Assembly: GCF_900176145.1 (NCBI RefSeq)
Contig: NZ_FWWY01000001.1
Coordinates: 3,267,011-3,331,010 of the forward strand
Source: Sulfobacillus thermosulfidooxidans DSM 9293
GTDB lineage: Bacteria > Bacillota > Sulfobacillia > Sulfobacillales > Sulfobacillaceae
Length of the DNA stretch: 64,000 nucleotides
Direction: 5' to 3'
A program made the translations under genes and the position numbers. Position 1 is the stretch's first letter. Each line of letters begins with the position of its first letter. Below the pieces are notes generated by a model. That model had not been told where the DNA came from. It made no database searches and saw only the letters and a list, made by a program, of their open reading frames with translations. Positions 32,184 to 41,622 of the stretch are shown one piece after another.

Positions 32184-34738
32184 CCGCTACTCCTTTCATC
32201 CAAACTTGCCCGCTTCACGCGCTCGCGCCAGTCTTGAAGCCATAGCCATGCTTCACGAGGAGAAAGGTCATCCAACTCGAGAAGTCTTAACGCATCCAGC
32301 AATTCTTGTCCTAAGGGATCAGGGCGAAACCAGGTGACTTGTTGTACAGGTTGCGTTAATTCCTGCGTCTGTTCTTCCCACATCGTTAACAGATGACGCG
32401 CCCGCGTGAGCAATGTTTTAGGAAATCCTGCTAATTCAGCAACCTCAACCCCATAGGAACGCGATGCGGCACCACTGATGATACGGTGCGTAAAGACCAA
32501 TTGTCCGGTTTTCGGGTCATGAATCACTTCCACGGTAAAATTAACCATGCGTGGATGGCTATCTGCCAACTGGGTGAGTTCATGGTAATGAGTTGCGAAC
32601 AAGGTTAAAGGTGCCGAGGGCGTTGCCAGACGTTCGACAACGGCCTGAGCAATCGCCATCCCATCAAAGGTTGAGGTCCCCCGTCCCAGCTCGTCCAAAA
32701 TAACCAGGCTTTCGCGATCGCTTTGGCGCAGGATCCACGCCATTTCTTCCATTTCTACCATGAACGTACTTTGGCCTCGATAAATATCATCGTCCGCACC
32801 AATTCGGGCGTAAACACCCGAAAAAACGGGTAGACGCAGATACTCACACGCCACCGGAGCTCCAATATGCGCCATAATCACATTAAGGGCTAACGCCCGC
32901 ATAAACGTGGACTTGCCTCCCATATTCGGTCCGGTAATCAGCATGACCCGGAGATCTTCGGGTAATGTAACGGATGTCGGCACAAAATGCGGCGTTAGGG
33001 TCTCTAAAATGGGATGCCGCAACCCCGTGATTTCCATATCCCGTGTTGAACCGTCCTGCCACTCAGGAAAAGTATAAGAACGCATGACCGCCACTTCAGC
33101 TACCGCACTATACACATCTAGTGTCGCCAACCAACGGGCTAGCTGATTTAAAGGTTCACTATGCGTTTGCACGAGTAAAAGGAGTTCCCGACCCCGTTCA
33201 TATTCCAGCGTTTTGACACGATCTAAAGCTTCCAAAATCGTCCGCTCGAGGTCCAAGAGAGCATCACTGGTATAACGTTCAGCATTCGCCATTGTCTGCC
33301 GCCGTCGCCAGTCTTCGGGAACTTTGTGAGTTTGTCCCCGGCTCACTTCCAAGTAATAGCCAAAGGTGCGGTGATATCCCACTTTCAATGTTTTGATTCC
33401 CGAACGATCTTTTTCATCTTGTTCAAGGGCTGCCAGTGCTTCCCGTTGATTCGTAATGATCGACCGCAGGCGATCGATCTGGGCATCTACACCCTCTTGA
33501 ATAATGTTGCCCTCATCCCACTTATTCGGCACGTCCTCTTTCAGCACGCGTAATCGTAACAAGATGTCTGAAATCACATCCAATGGGGGCAGAACTGGCA
33601 AAAGATCTGGCGGCATATCCTGCACCATCTGATAGATGTCCAAACTTGTGGCTAAGGTTTTAGCGATAGCCACGAGATCTTTGGGTGTGGCCATACCTAG
33701 AGCCACCCGGGAAACCTTTTTGGAAAGATCGCCTAGGATTTGTAACCGTTCGCGAACTTGTTTACGCACAGCAAGCCGTGTCATAAACCATTTGATAGCC
33801 TGCTGGCGCAATAAAATTTGGCTTTGGCATGTTAAGGGTCGTTCCAACCACGCTGCTAACAAGCGCGAACCCATAGGCGTCAGCGTCTTATCTAAAATAG
33901 AGAGAAGACTCGGACCGTCATTAGACAACACATGTAACTGATTCAAAGTTCGCGCGCTCACCGCCATTTGTTGGCCGGGATGAAACCACAAAATATTGGT
34001 CAAGTGCACCGGTTCACGGTGTTCCAAGTCGGTTAAATAGCGCCACAGTACAAAAAGTGCAGCCTGCGCCGTAGGGTGTTCGACCAGTCCAAAAGTGCGT
34101 AACCCGGCGGTTTTGAATCTCTGCGCCAAAAATTGCTCTAGGTCCCTGGGGGACAATATTTTATTAAACCATGATCCATCCGAAACAGCCTTACCCGCTA
34201 AAAGAATATCCGTTTCCCAATTCGTCAAGTATTCTTGGGGATGCCACCGTTCCCACTCTTCTTGAATCCATGTCGCCATTCGGGCATTGACCCGTTGTTC
34301 CGTGAAATATACCGAGCCCGTGGCCAATTCCGCGATAACCAAAGCCCAATCACGCTTGGTCACATAGAGAACAGCAAAGCGTGTGGGCTTGTCGTCCGCT
34401 TCATCAACAAAGGTCCCCGGTGACACCACCCGAATAATTTCTCGCTCGACTAAGCCCTTCGCAAAGCGAGGATCTTCCATTTGTTCAGCAATGGCAATGG
34501 TAAAACCTTTCTCTACCAACTTGCGCAAGTATTGGTCTACCGCGTGATAGGGAACCCCACACATCGGCGTCACTTTATCTCGGGTAGTTAATTGCACATC
34601 CAAGATCGGTGCCGCAATTTCTGCATCCTCACCAAATAGTTCGTAAAAATCTCCTAACCGGAAAAACAACAGGGCTTCCGGATGTTGTTGTTTCAATCGT
34701 TGATACTGTTCTTGCATTGGTGTCAGTTTAGCGGTCAT
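32180..34738 (-). CDS. mutS: DNA mismatch repair protein MutS
   Basis: Mismatch recognition ATPase of 852 aa. The N-terminal domain has FFRLGDFYELFGEDA, including the Phe-x-Glu mismatch-reading motif. Connector, lever and clamp domains follow. The ATPase domain has Walker A GPNMGGKST, Walker B VILDELGRGTSTFDG and the FATHYHEL histidine. The C-terminal helix-turn-helix dimerisation part is present. Its start overlaps the stop of the upstream Ppx/GppA-like gene by 4 bases. Confidence 0.97.
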   Translation of the reverse strand: MTAKLTPMQEQYQRLKQQHPEALLFFRLGDFYELFGEDAEIAAPILDVQLTTRDKVTPMCGVPYHAVDQYLRKLVEKGFTIAIAEQMEDPRFAKGLVEREIIRVVSPGTFVDEADDKPTRFAVLYVTKRDWALVIAELATGSVYFTEQRVNARMATWIQEEWERWHPQEYLTNWETDILLAGKAVSDGSWFNKILSPRDLEQFLAQRFKTAGLRTFGLVEHPTAQAALFVLWRYLTDLEHREPVHLTNILWFHPGQQMAVSARTLNQLHVLSNDGPSLLSILDKTLTPMGSRLLAAWLERPLTCQSQILLRQQAIKWFMTRLAVRKQVRERLQILGDLSKKVSRVALGMATPKDLVAIAKTLATSLDIYQMVQDMPPDLLPVLPPLDVISDILLRLRVLKEDVPNKWDEGNIIQEGVDAQIDRLRSIITNQREALAALEQDEKDRSGIKTLKVGYHRTFGYYLEVSRGQTHKVPEDWRRRQTMANAERYTSDALLDLERTILEALDRVKTLEYERGRELLLLVQTHSEPLNQLARWLATLDVYSAVAEVAVMRSYTFPEWQDGSTRDMEITGLRHPILETLTPHFVPTSVTLPEDLRVMLITGPNMGGKSTFMRALALNVIMAHIGAPVACEYLRLPVFSGVYARIGADDDIYRGQSTFMVEMEEMAWILRQSDRESLVILDELGRGTSTFDGMAIAQAVVERLATPSAPLTLFATHYHELTQLADSHPRMVNFTVEVIHDPKTGQLVFTHRIISGAASRSYGVEVAELAGFPKTLLTRARHLLTMWEEQTQELTQPVQQVTWFRPDPLGQELLDALRLLELDDLSPREAWLWLQDWRERVKRASLDERSSG

Positions 34739-35490
34739 AAATCACTTGTCCCCGTTTCCTGATCCTTGCCCAAAGCACAGGCCAACCAAATCCCTTGGAG
34801 AAAACCATAAGGGGAATAGGTTACCTTAGACCAGCGATAATGTCGCATAATCTCCTGAATGACCTTCAGACCGTTCGGAAAAATAGCCTTTCTCACCGGA
34901 TCCATAAAATTGAGACGCTCAGGATGGCTTATGATGTGTTCCGCTACGCTTTCAATATCCGTTAGCGGCATGACCCGTTGCCCAATGAGTAACGACAAGG
35001 CATGGGCTGTTCCTCCCACCACATATGGCTCTTCGGCGTGAATATCTTGAGGCCACTCGAGTGGACGAGGGGTGGTGGCTGCCCCAATAGGCAGGGAGAT
35101 AATATGCTGGGAGGAGGCAAATTCCGTACTTCCGCCCCCGATGTCGATAATCCAATCCATTTGAGGTTCTAAGGCTTTCACAGCGAACCACGTTAAATGT
35201 CCTTCCATCTGCCCGTCAATAGGCCATAGAGGCCATCCCCAGCGATGAATAGATGTGGCGAGATGTGGCAACTGGCGAATCGCCTCACCGCCTGCCGCCA
35301 ATCGTCTTGGACAGTGAAACTGGTCTGCTAGTTGGGTAAATCGTGCCAAGGTTTGGTCCAACTGAACGGGCGCATCCTTTGCAAATAGATTCACCACCGA
35401 TTGCTCATAAACTATCGGCGTAGAGAGATTGTTGGCAATCAATAAAGCCGTCGTCGTCGACCCAATTTTTAAGACTGCGATGGCACTCAT
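34735..35490 (-). CDS. Ppx/GppA-like phosphatase domain protein (short)
   Basis: A 251-residue protein of the actin/hsp70-like ATPase superfamily. It shows the N-terminal phosphate 1-like AVLKIGSTTTALLI and the DIGGGSTEF motif of exopolyphosphatase/guanosine pentaphosphatase. It is about half the usual size of PPX and lacks the HD-like C-terminal domain, so it resembles short Ppx1-like forms. AAGGAG precedes ATG 35490. It is coupled to mutS by a 4-base overlap, an unusual partner for mismatch repair. Activity on polyphosphate or pppGpp is inferred from the fold only. Confidence 0.75.
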   Translation of the reverse strand: MSAIAVLKIGSTTTALLIANNLSTPIVYEQSVVNLFAKDAPVQLDQTLARFTQLADQFHCPRRLAAGGEAIRQLPHLATSIHRWGWPLWPIDGQMEGHLTWFAVKALEPQMDWIIDIGGGSTEFASSQHIISLPIGAATTPRPLEWPQDIHAEEPYVVGGTAHALSLLIGQRVMPLTDIESVAEHIISHPERLNFMDPVRKAIFPNGLKVIQEIMRHYRWSKVTYSPYGFLQGIWLACALGKDQETGTSDL

Positions 35491-35570
35491 GGTATCTCCT
35501 TGTCTGTGATAGATTGCTCGGCTGTCTTCAATGTGTCAGTATTATAGCAAATTCTTGTTTAGAGGCAGGC

Positions 35571-36098
35571 ATGAGCATGACCGGAGAGGAAAGACGAGCA
35601 TGGCTTAAAGATCATCTAAAAGGCACTACGCCTATAGCGGGTCATGAATTATCGGCGTTATTAGGCGTGAGCCGCCAAGTCATTGTCCAAGATATTGCCC
35701 TGTTGCGTGCCGAGGGCTATCCCATTATCTCCACTCCGCGGGGCTACTTGTTTTGGGAAAAACCGACGGGAAGCATCCGCACAGTCGTTGCGGTGAAACA
35801 TGCCTCGTCCCCTGAGGTAGTGCGGGAAGAATTGACCACAATGGTGAAGAGTGGTGTCACTGTCGTTAATGTCATTGTCGCCCATCCATTATACGGGGAA
35901 CTGGTGGGAAACTTAAACTTAAGCACTCTGGACGATGTCGACCGCTTTATGCAAAACATGCAACAAATGGGAGCGAGCTTACTATCGGAGCTCACCGACG
36001 GTGTACATCTTCACACTCTCGAAGGAGCGCCCGACACGATTGAACGGGCAAAATGGGCCCTCGCGCATAAAGGATTTTTATTGCAAGCGAGTTCATGA
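35571..36098 (+). CDS. NiaR-type transcriptional repressor (HTH_11 plus 3H domain)
   Basis: A 175-residue regulator. The N-terminal winged helix-turn-helix reads IAGHELSALLGVSRQVIVQDIALLRAEGYPI, and the C-terminal 3H domain contains conserved histidines in VAHPLYGELVG and DGVHLHTL. The family represses NAD biosynthesis and niacin uptake when nicotinic acid is abundant, binding a metal through the 3H histidines. The start is ATG 35571 with GAGGCAGG; a frame open to 35514 has no ribosome binding site. No nad or niacin gene is adjacent, so the regulon lies elsewhere. Confidence 0.85.
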   Translation: MSMTGEERRAWLKDHLKGTTPIAGHELSALLGVSRQVIVQDIALLRAEGYPIISTPRGYLFWEKPTGSIRTVVAVKHASSPEVVREELTTMVKSGVTVVNVIVAHPLYGELVGNLNLSTLDDVDRFMQNMQQMGASLLSELTDGVHLHTLEGAPDTIERAKWALAHKGFLLQASS

Positions 36099-36148
36099 CG
36101 CGGGTAAAATAAACAGATGGAATTTTCGCGGGAAGGAATTGTCAAAGC

Positions 36149-37387
36149 TTGAACACAAGACGGAGAATTGCATTAGCGCTAACATCCATACTGGGGACTT
36201 TTGCTCTGTCCACGTCCGTGTATGCGGCGTCTGCACCACCCACCCCTCCATCGCTATCCGCCCAGGGAGCCATTTTAGTTGATGCCAATACCGGACAAAT
36301 TCTCTATGGCCGCCATATCCGGCAAGAATTTTATCCGGCATCCATCACCAAGATCATGACAGCCTACCTGGCCATTACTCACGGCTGGAACAAAACGGTG
36401 CATGTGTCGGTAGAAGCCCAAAATCAACCGGGATCCAGTTGCTATCTCCGCGCCGGACAGGCCTACCCCATGCCCCGCGTCGTGACCGCCATGATGATGG
36501 TCTCGGGTAATGATGCCGCCTATGCCATTGCGCAGACTGTTGGAGGAAGTGTTCCTCATTTTGTGCAAATGATGAACCAAACGGCACAGAGGTGGCATGC
36601 CCCAGGCATTCATTTTGCCAATCCCAGCGGTCTACCCAATCCTCATCACGTCGTGAGTGCATTGGGCATGGCCATTATTACCGAGCATGCCATGGCTAAT
36701 CCTATCTTTCGGCAAATCGTTGCCACCAAAGTTGCGTCATTACCACCCGATCCCACGCCCCGCATTTATTACAACCAAAATCGCCTCCTTTATACTTACC
36801 CGGGCGCTATCGGCGTCAAAATTGGATATACCATCGAAGCCGATGAAACGATTGTCGGCGCAGCCCAGCGTCACGGTGTGACGCTTATTGAAGTCTTATT
36901 AAAAGATACGCCCGCAGGATTATGGCCCGATGCTGCCAACTTATTAAACTGGGGATTTCAACATTTTTCATTAGTGCATCCCATCAAAGCCGGAGCTATT
37001 TTGGGCACTGTTGACATCGGCCACCGCCCGATATTGGTGAAAAGTGGAGCGAATTTAAACTATTTAGCCTATCCGGGCGAATCGATTCACCCCATACTCC
37101 ACTTTGTTCCTAACAATCATTTAGCATCCAAACCGATTACGCGCAATGAACTAGTTGGCTCGGTTCAAATCAGTATTAATGGACAAGATGTTGGGTCTTT
37201 ACCCCTCATCAGTTTGTCCACCATGGCTCCATACCAAAAATCTTTCGTCTGGCGGTGGAAATGGATCGAATCGACCCTAGCCGTGATGATTTTGATAAAA
37301 TTGCTTTCTCGTTATCGCTCTCGCTATCGCCGGCGGAAAACCTTGCGTGTAAATCCCTGGCATCTACGAGGTAGTGACTCGCGCTAA
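36149..37387 (+). CDS. D-Ala-D-Ala carboxypeptidase (S11) with altered KTG motif
   Basis: A penicillin-binding protein of 412 aa, exported by a signal peptide ending near VYAAS (residue 27). The SxxK nucleophile is in PASITKIM, SxN appears as VSGND, and the third motif reads KIG (GVKIGYT) instead of the almost invariant KTG. A C-terminal membrane helix (about residues 370-385) followed by a very basic tail anchors it, as in DacA/DacF. The enzyme trims the terminal D-Ala of peptidoglycan stems; the T-to-I change may lower or alter activity. The start is TTG 36149, 11 bases after GGAAGGA. Confidence 0.87.
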   Translation: MNTRRRIALALTSILGTFALSTSVYAASAPPTPPSLSAQGAILVDANTGQILYGRHIRQEFYPASITKIMTAYLAITHGWNKTVHVSVEAQNQPGSSCYLRAGQAYPMPRVVTAMMMVSGNDAAYAIAQTVGGSVPHFVQMMNQTAQRWHAPGIHFANPSGLPNPHHVVSALGMAIITEHAMANPIFRQIVATKVASLPPDPTPRIYYNQNRLLYTYPGAIGVKIGYTIEADETIVGAAQRHGVTLIEVLLKDTPAGLWPDAANLLNWGFQHFSLVHPIKAGAILGTVDIGHRPILVKSGANLNYLAYPGESIHPILHFVPNNHLASKPITRNELVGSVQISINGQDVGSLPLISLSTMAPYQKSFVWRWKWIESTLAVMILIKLLSRYRSRYRRRKTLRVNPWHLRGSDSR

Positions 37388-37501
37388 AAATCGGCCAGGC
37401 GTTGTTCGATATTCAGCATTTTTTCATAAACATAAAGTATTCTCGCAGAGCGCACGGCTTGGCGCTGGTGCAAAACCCGATAAACGAAAAGGAGAATAAC
37501 C

Positions 37502-38098
37502 GTGGCGATTGTGCACAGTATTACCAATGGACTTTTAGCGCTGGGTGTGATGGGCGTATTTATTGGAATGTTTTTAGAAAGCGCTTATATCCCAGTGCCT
37601 TCCGAAATCATTTTACCGTACGCGGGCTATCTGGTTTTTTTGCATCGCGCCACATTATTAGAGGCCATGCTGGCGGGACTTCTTGGAGGAATTTTTGGCG
37701 CCGTGTTTGCCTATTGGATAGCTCGTTACGGTGGGCGTCCTCTCATCGAACGTTATGGCCGCTACGTTTTCATTCATCACAAGCAAATTGATCGTGCCGA
37801 TGCCTGGTTCCGGCGACACGGCGATGGCGCGGTTTTTTTTGGACGCCTATTACCCGGTATTCGCACCTATATTTCCTTACCGGCTGGCGTTGCAGCCATG
37901 CCATTTGGGCGCTTTTTTCTGTTCTCCCTTTTAGGCGCATTGCCATGGACGGTGCTGTTTACCTATATTGGATTTGTCCTTGGTCATAATTGGCAGCATA
38001 TTGGCAAGCTGGGCGAATATTTTGCAGGATTTGTTCTTATTCTCTTCGTGGCTTGGCTGGCCATGTTGTGGAAAGGTCGCGCCAAAGCCAATCGCTAA
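37502..38098 (+). CDS. DedA-family membrane protein
   Basis: A 198-residue integral membrane protein of the DedA/SNARE-associated family, now linked to undecaprenyl-phosphate or phospholipid flipping. The diagnostic stretch near the start is FLESAYIPVPSEIILPYAGYL, followed by the basic-acidic FFGRLLPGIRTYISLPAGVAAMPFGRFF re-entrant region, in which the Arg and Gly residues are conserved. Four to five helices are predicted. The start is GTG 37502 behind AAAAGGAG. Its 3' end overlaps the convergent membrane protein gene by 62 bases, so the two messages are complementary there. Confidence 0.87.
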   Translation: MAIVHSITNGLLALGVMGVFIGMFLESAYIPVPSEIILPYAGYLVFLHRATLLEAMLAGLLGGIFGAVFAYWIARYGGRPLIERYGRYVFIHHKQIDRADAWFRRHGDGAVFFGRLLPGIRTYISLPAGVAAMPFGRFFLFSLLGALPWTVLFTYIGFVLGHNWQHIGKLGEYFAGFVLILFVAWLAMLWKGRAKANR

Positions 38099-38636
38099 TT
38101 TCCCACCAAATGAGCCAGGGGATCATCCACCAAACATAGGGAACGGGGGGCCATGATAGAGGCCAAAGAGCTCGACTCAAATCTTCAAACCCCACCGCTC
38201 CTAAGCTGACGATGCGAAGAACGTCTCCCCACCGGGCAAAAGGATTTAGCCAATCTTGCAACGCATAGGGTAGAACAAGCCCCGCAAGAAAGCCAGCGAA
38301 AATTCCTACCAGATCGCTTGTTCCGACCATTAACATAAAGAGGGTGCCAGCGGCCTCTAGGGGTTCGACCCACGTTGCCGTAAGTATGCGGTTGGCCGTT
38401 TGATGATGATGAATGTCCATGGCCGCCTTTGTAACGAGGATGAGACCGGCCGCAAACCACCATCCTTGTAAGGATATACTCGCTGTGGTGTGCCACAATA
38501 AAAATAGCAACACAAAGATTAAGATCCAGGCCAGCACTGTAGAAAGATGGTGAACGATACGTCCTTGGTGATATAGCCCCGTGCCACCTTGAAATCCAAC
38601 AAGCAAGGCCGATCCCAATACCCAAAATTCCTTCAC
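38037..38636 (-). CDS. Uncharacterised multi-pass membrane protein
   Basis: I do not recognise a family. The 199-residue protein has about five hydrophobic helices, an internal HHHQT stretch, and a C-terminus rich in Trp (YVWWMIPWLIWWEISDWLW). GTG 38636 lies 10 bases after the GH18-like gene on the same strand, with a GGGA ribosome binding site, so the two form an operon. The C-terminal 20 codons overlap the 3' end of the DedA gene on the other strand. A membrane partner or spore-related role is possible but unproven. Confidence 0.6.
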   Translation of the reverse strand: MKEFWVLGSALLVGFQGGTGLYHQGRIVHHLSTVLAWILIFVLLFLLWHTTASISLQGWWFAAGLILVTKAAMDIHHHQTANRILTATWVEPLEAAGTLFMLMVGTSDLVGIFAGFLAGLVLPYALQDWLNPFARWGDVLRIVSLGAVGFEDLSRALWPLSWPPVPYVWWMIPWLIWWEISDWLWRDLSTTWPAKPRRE

Positions 38637-38645
38637 GCTATCCCT

Positions 38646-39722
38646 CTACTTTCGTGGAATCACGGACCAAAAATTCGGCTCTTCGAAACCCAAACGCCAT
38701 AACGAAATCCCTGCAAGATGATCGTGACGGGCCAAATTAATGCGGGCCTGTGCCGAACGCGTGCCCATGTAATAGACAATATGCTTGATGCCCGAAGCGG
38801 CAGTATAAGTAAACCAGTTTTGGGAATCCAGATAATTATAGTGGGCATGGACTCCATATTTATGAAGTAACTGGGGAACCTCTTCATCAGGTACGGTTTT
38901 GGCGGGACCTGCATGCCCATTATCAACCCAGTCATAACCATACATACCGATTGCCAGCACAATTTTACTTGCCGGCACCTGTTTCAGTGCGGCCTTAATG
39001 TTGTCTTGAACCCACCCAAAAGGGGCCACGGGACCAGGCGGTCCACCGCTATAGTGGTGATCATAAACCATCACCACCAAATAATCAGCCGCCTTAGCCA
39101 GGGCGGAGTAATCATCGGCCCCATTAATCGAATAGGGTAATCCCACCAGCGGAAAGACAGAGACACCAATCGTTTTATGGAGCGCATGCAGCTTGCTCGC
39201 CAAGTCCGTCACAAATAGAGACAAACCTGCCCGCGCACTGGGCTTAAGTAATTCGAAATCGATATTGACCCCATCTAGGTGATCTGTTTTTACGACCGAC
39301 ACTATATTTGTAATCGCTTGTTGCCTGGAGGCGGCCGTTAAGAGGACTTGCGAACTGCCTCCCGCATTGGTAAACAGGGGCATCACCGCCACATGGTGCT
39401 GATGCGCGAGATGGACAACGTAATTGTCATACCCGATATCTGTAACACTTCCACTGGGATTAACCTGGAACCAACGGGGGCTTACCGTCGTGAGTTGGTT
39501 GAGATGAGCTTGAAACGAACTCTCAGAACCGGGATGACCACTAGCCGGCGAATAGTTTTGATAAAATCCAATCACTTGAAAGTGCGAAGAAGACGACGGG
39601 TTGACGCGTGATGGATGGCGTGTCAAGGTAATGAACAATATTATGACCAAAACACCGCCGAGTCCCCACGCGACCCAATGCTTATACTCACGCCACCATA
39701 TTTCCCATGGTTTGTCCATCAT
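38646..39722 (-). CDS. GH18 family protein, YaaH/SleL-like
   Basis: A 358-residue protein with an N-terminal membrane anchor (about residues 19-34) and an extracytoplasmic TIM-barrel. The GH18 catalytic block reads HLDGVNIDFELL (DGxNxDxE with the acid Glu), as in YaaH/SleL cortex N-acetylglucosaminidases rather than true chitinases (DGxDxDxE). The later YDHHYSGGPPGP and YGYDW segments belong to the same subfamily. LysM domains present in YaaH are missing; a membrane anchor replaces them. Probably acts on peptidoglycan during spore formation or germination. Confidence 0.83.
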   Translation of the reverse strand: MMDKPWEIWWREYKHWVAWGLGGVLVIILFITLTRHPSRVNPSSSSHFQVIGFYQNYSPASGHPGSESSFQAHLNQLTTVSPRWFQVNPSGSVTDIGYDNYVVHLAHQHHVAVMPLFTNAGGSSQVLLTAASRQQAITNIVSVVKTDHLDGVNIDFELLKPSARAGLSLFVTDLASKLHALHKTIGVSVFPLVGLPYSINGADDYSALAKAADYLVVMVYDHHYSGGPPGPVAPFGWVQDNIKAALKQVPASKIVLAIGMYGYDWVDNGHAGPAKTVPDEEVPQLLHKYGVHAHYNYLDSQNWFTYTAASGIKHIVYYMGTRSAQARINLARHDHLAGISLWRLGFEEPNFWSVIPRK

Positions 39723-39783
39723 ATGTCTTCCCCCGTCCCTGATAATCTTTCTCTTGTAGTATGGTCGGGAGAAGGGAGTTCAT

Positions 39784-40002
39784 TCAGCCACTGCGGTGGT
39801 GGGCATGATGCTGGCGAAGACGGGTCCGCAGAAGACGATTCTCGTGTTCCAGCCGCTGAATTCGCCATTGCTTTTCTTGGCTTTGTACGGTTAATAAATG
39901 CATGAGAACCCGGCGGCTAGACCGAAGACGTAATAATTTCTCCTGCAACGCCGCGATCTCTCCTTGTAACCGAACAATTTCTTCATTCGGATCGCGATAC
40001 AT
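39784..40002 (-). CDS. Short coiled-coil protein
   Basis: A 72-residue, highly charged helix with heptad-like Leu spacing (IVRLQGEIAALQEKLLRLRSS ... IQRLEHENRLLRTRL), ending in a His-rich tail. No family is recognised. ATG 40002 has AAGAAGG upstream; an ATG at 40026 has none. It lies 61 bases upstream of the GH18-like gene on the same strand and 140 bases after pepA. It may oligomerise or act as a small scaffold; function unknown. Confidence 0.5.
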   Translation of the reverse strand: MYRDPNEEIVRLQGEIAALQEKLLRLRSSRRVLMHLLTVQSQEKQWRIQRLEHENRLLRTRLRQHHAHHRSG

Positions 40003-40091
40003 CTGTGTGTCCCTTCTTTCCGCCATTTGGTTGTTCTTGACCTAGTATACCGTTTTGCCTGGGAAAATATTCCTGAGCCGAATCCAACAAA

Positions 40092-40128
40092 AAGCAAATC
40101 CCCTGGATCAGAGATGTCCAGGGGATTT
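40092..40128 (-). terminator. Terminator downstream of pepA
   Basis: Bases 40096-40107 and 40117-40128 (AAATCCCCTGGA / TCCAGGGGATTT) form a perfect 12-bp stem. The minus strand continues with TTTGCTTTTTGTT. It ends the long recA-pepA gene block. Confidence 0.85.
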
Positions 40129-40144
40129 CATTTGGGAGAGAAAC

Positions 40145-41611
40145 TTAGGCAAGCATATGCGCTAATTCCACAAAAGTCCGAACCATAACGCCCGTGGCAC
40201 CATCCACAGCGTTCAGCGGTCCTTCTTTCGTCCATGCCGTTCCGGCAATGTCCAAATGGGCAAAGGGAATACCGCCCGCAAATTCCCGAATAATCATACC
40301 CCCGGTAATGGTGCCAGCGTCCCGCCCAGGAGAATTTTTAATATCCGCCACTTTTGATTTGTATAGCTCTTTGTACTCAGGGTAAATTGGTAAGCGCCAA
40401 ATGCGTTCACCTACCTTGTCCCCCGCTTCAATCACCTGCTCCGCCAATTTATCATCATCCGCGACAAGTCCTGTGGCTTCATGCCCCAACACGACCAAAA
40501 CAGCCCCGGTCAAGGTCGAAGTCTCCACAATCCAATTGGGCCGCAAATGTGCCGCATAACTGACGGCATCGGACAAGGCTACGCGACCTTCTGCATCGGT
40601 ATTGGTGATCTCGATGGTCTTCCCGTTAAAGGCCCGAACAACGTCCCCCGGTTTGTAGGCCGATCCCGATGGCATATTTTGAGCGATAGCCATTAAACCG
40701 ATGACGTTTACCGACGGTTTGGTCTCGGCAATCGCACACATCGCTCCTAAAACAGCGGCGGCACCCAACATGTCATATTTCATGTCTTCCATTCCGGCAG
40801 ATGGTTTCAAACTAATCCCACCGGAATCGAAGGTAATACCTTTTCCGACCAGAGCTAATGTCTTATCAGCATGTGCATCATAACGCATCAGGACGAGACG
40901 CGGCGGATACACACTACCTTGTCCGACCCCTAATAAGGCCTCCATGCCCAATTCCTTAAGGCGCATTTCATCAAACACTTCCACACTAAACCCATGACGG
41001 CGGCCCGCATCCACCGCTTCTTCAGCGAGAAGCTCCGGATACAATTTATTCGACGGGCGAAATCCTAAATCCCGTGTATAGTTTTGCGCGTTGGCGACCA
41101 CTAACCCCACGTCGACCCCCTCTTGCGCCGATTCCACGTGGCCAATATTGGTCAAATATAAATCGGCCACGTGTCGGTCGACGGGTTCCTGATGGTATCC
41201 AGCGAATTTCCACGATCCCAAGACCCATCCTTCTGTCGCAGCCAATGCCGCATCTTTTTCGGAAAAACTTCCTTGGGGCAATGCCGCGGCGACCGATTGC
41301 ACTTTCATTTTTTCGCTAATCTGGGCAAGTTGTCCAAAAACTTTTCGTACAACATTCGCGGTCAATTCGGATTGTTTTCCTAACCCGATAAATACCACGC
41401 GCCGAGTAAGCACACCTGGGACGGGCAATGCAGTGAGCGTCTGTAACAATTTTCCCTCAAATTCCCCCCGTGCCATCGCATCGCTTAAAAGGGTTTGGTA
41501 GGCTTCAGGCATATGTTCGCGGTCGGTCCCGTTCTCATTTTCATAGACTCCTACTGCCACGAGTTCAGCCGGAACCTTAAAACGGTCATCGACCTTTAAC
41601 TGCACTTTCAC
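40145..41611 (-). CDS. pepA: Leucyl aminopeptidase (M17)
   Basis: Two-zinc cytosol aminopeptidase of 488 aa that releases N-terminal residues from peptides. The N-terminal macro-like domain precedes the catalytic domain with GKGITFDSGGISLKP (metal and active Lys), DMLGAAAVLGAM, and the signature ITNTDAEGRVALSDA. Length is typical. GTG 41611 follows AGGAGG at 7 bases. It lies 11 bases downstream of the M19 dipeptidase gene, forming a peptide-catabolism pair at the end of the block. Confidence 0.94.
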   Translation of the reverse strand: MKVQLKVDDRFKVPAELVAVGVYENENGTDREHMPEAYQTLLSDAMARGEFEGKLLQTLTALPVPGVLTRRVVFIGLGKQSELTANVVRKVFGQLAQISEKMKVQSVAAALPQGSFSEKDAALAATEGWVLGSWKFAGYHQEPVDRHVADLYLTNIGHVESAQEGVDVGLVVANAQNYTRDLGFRPSNKLYPELLAEEAVDAGRRHGFSVEVFDEMRLKELGMEALLGVGQGSVYPPRLVLMRYDAHADKTLALVGKGITFDSGGISLKPSAGMEDMKYDMLGAAAVLGAMCAIAETKPSVNVIGLMAIAQNMPSGSAYKPGDVVRAFNGKTIEITNTDAEGRVALSDAVSYAAHLRPNWIVETSTLTGAVLVVLGHEATGLVADDDKLAEQVIEAGDKVGERIWRLPIYPEYKELYKSKVADIKNSPGRDAGTITGGMIIREFAGGIPFAHLDIAGTAWTKEGPLNAVDGATGVMVRTFVELAHMLA

Positions 41612-41622
41612 GTTGTATCCTC

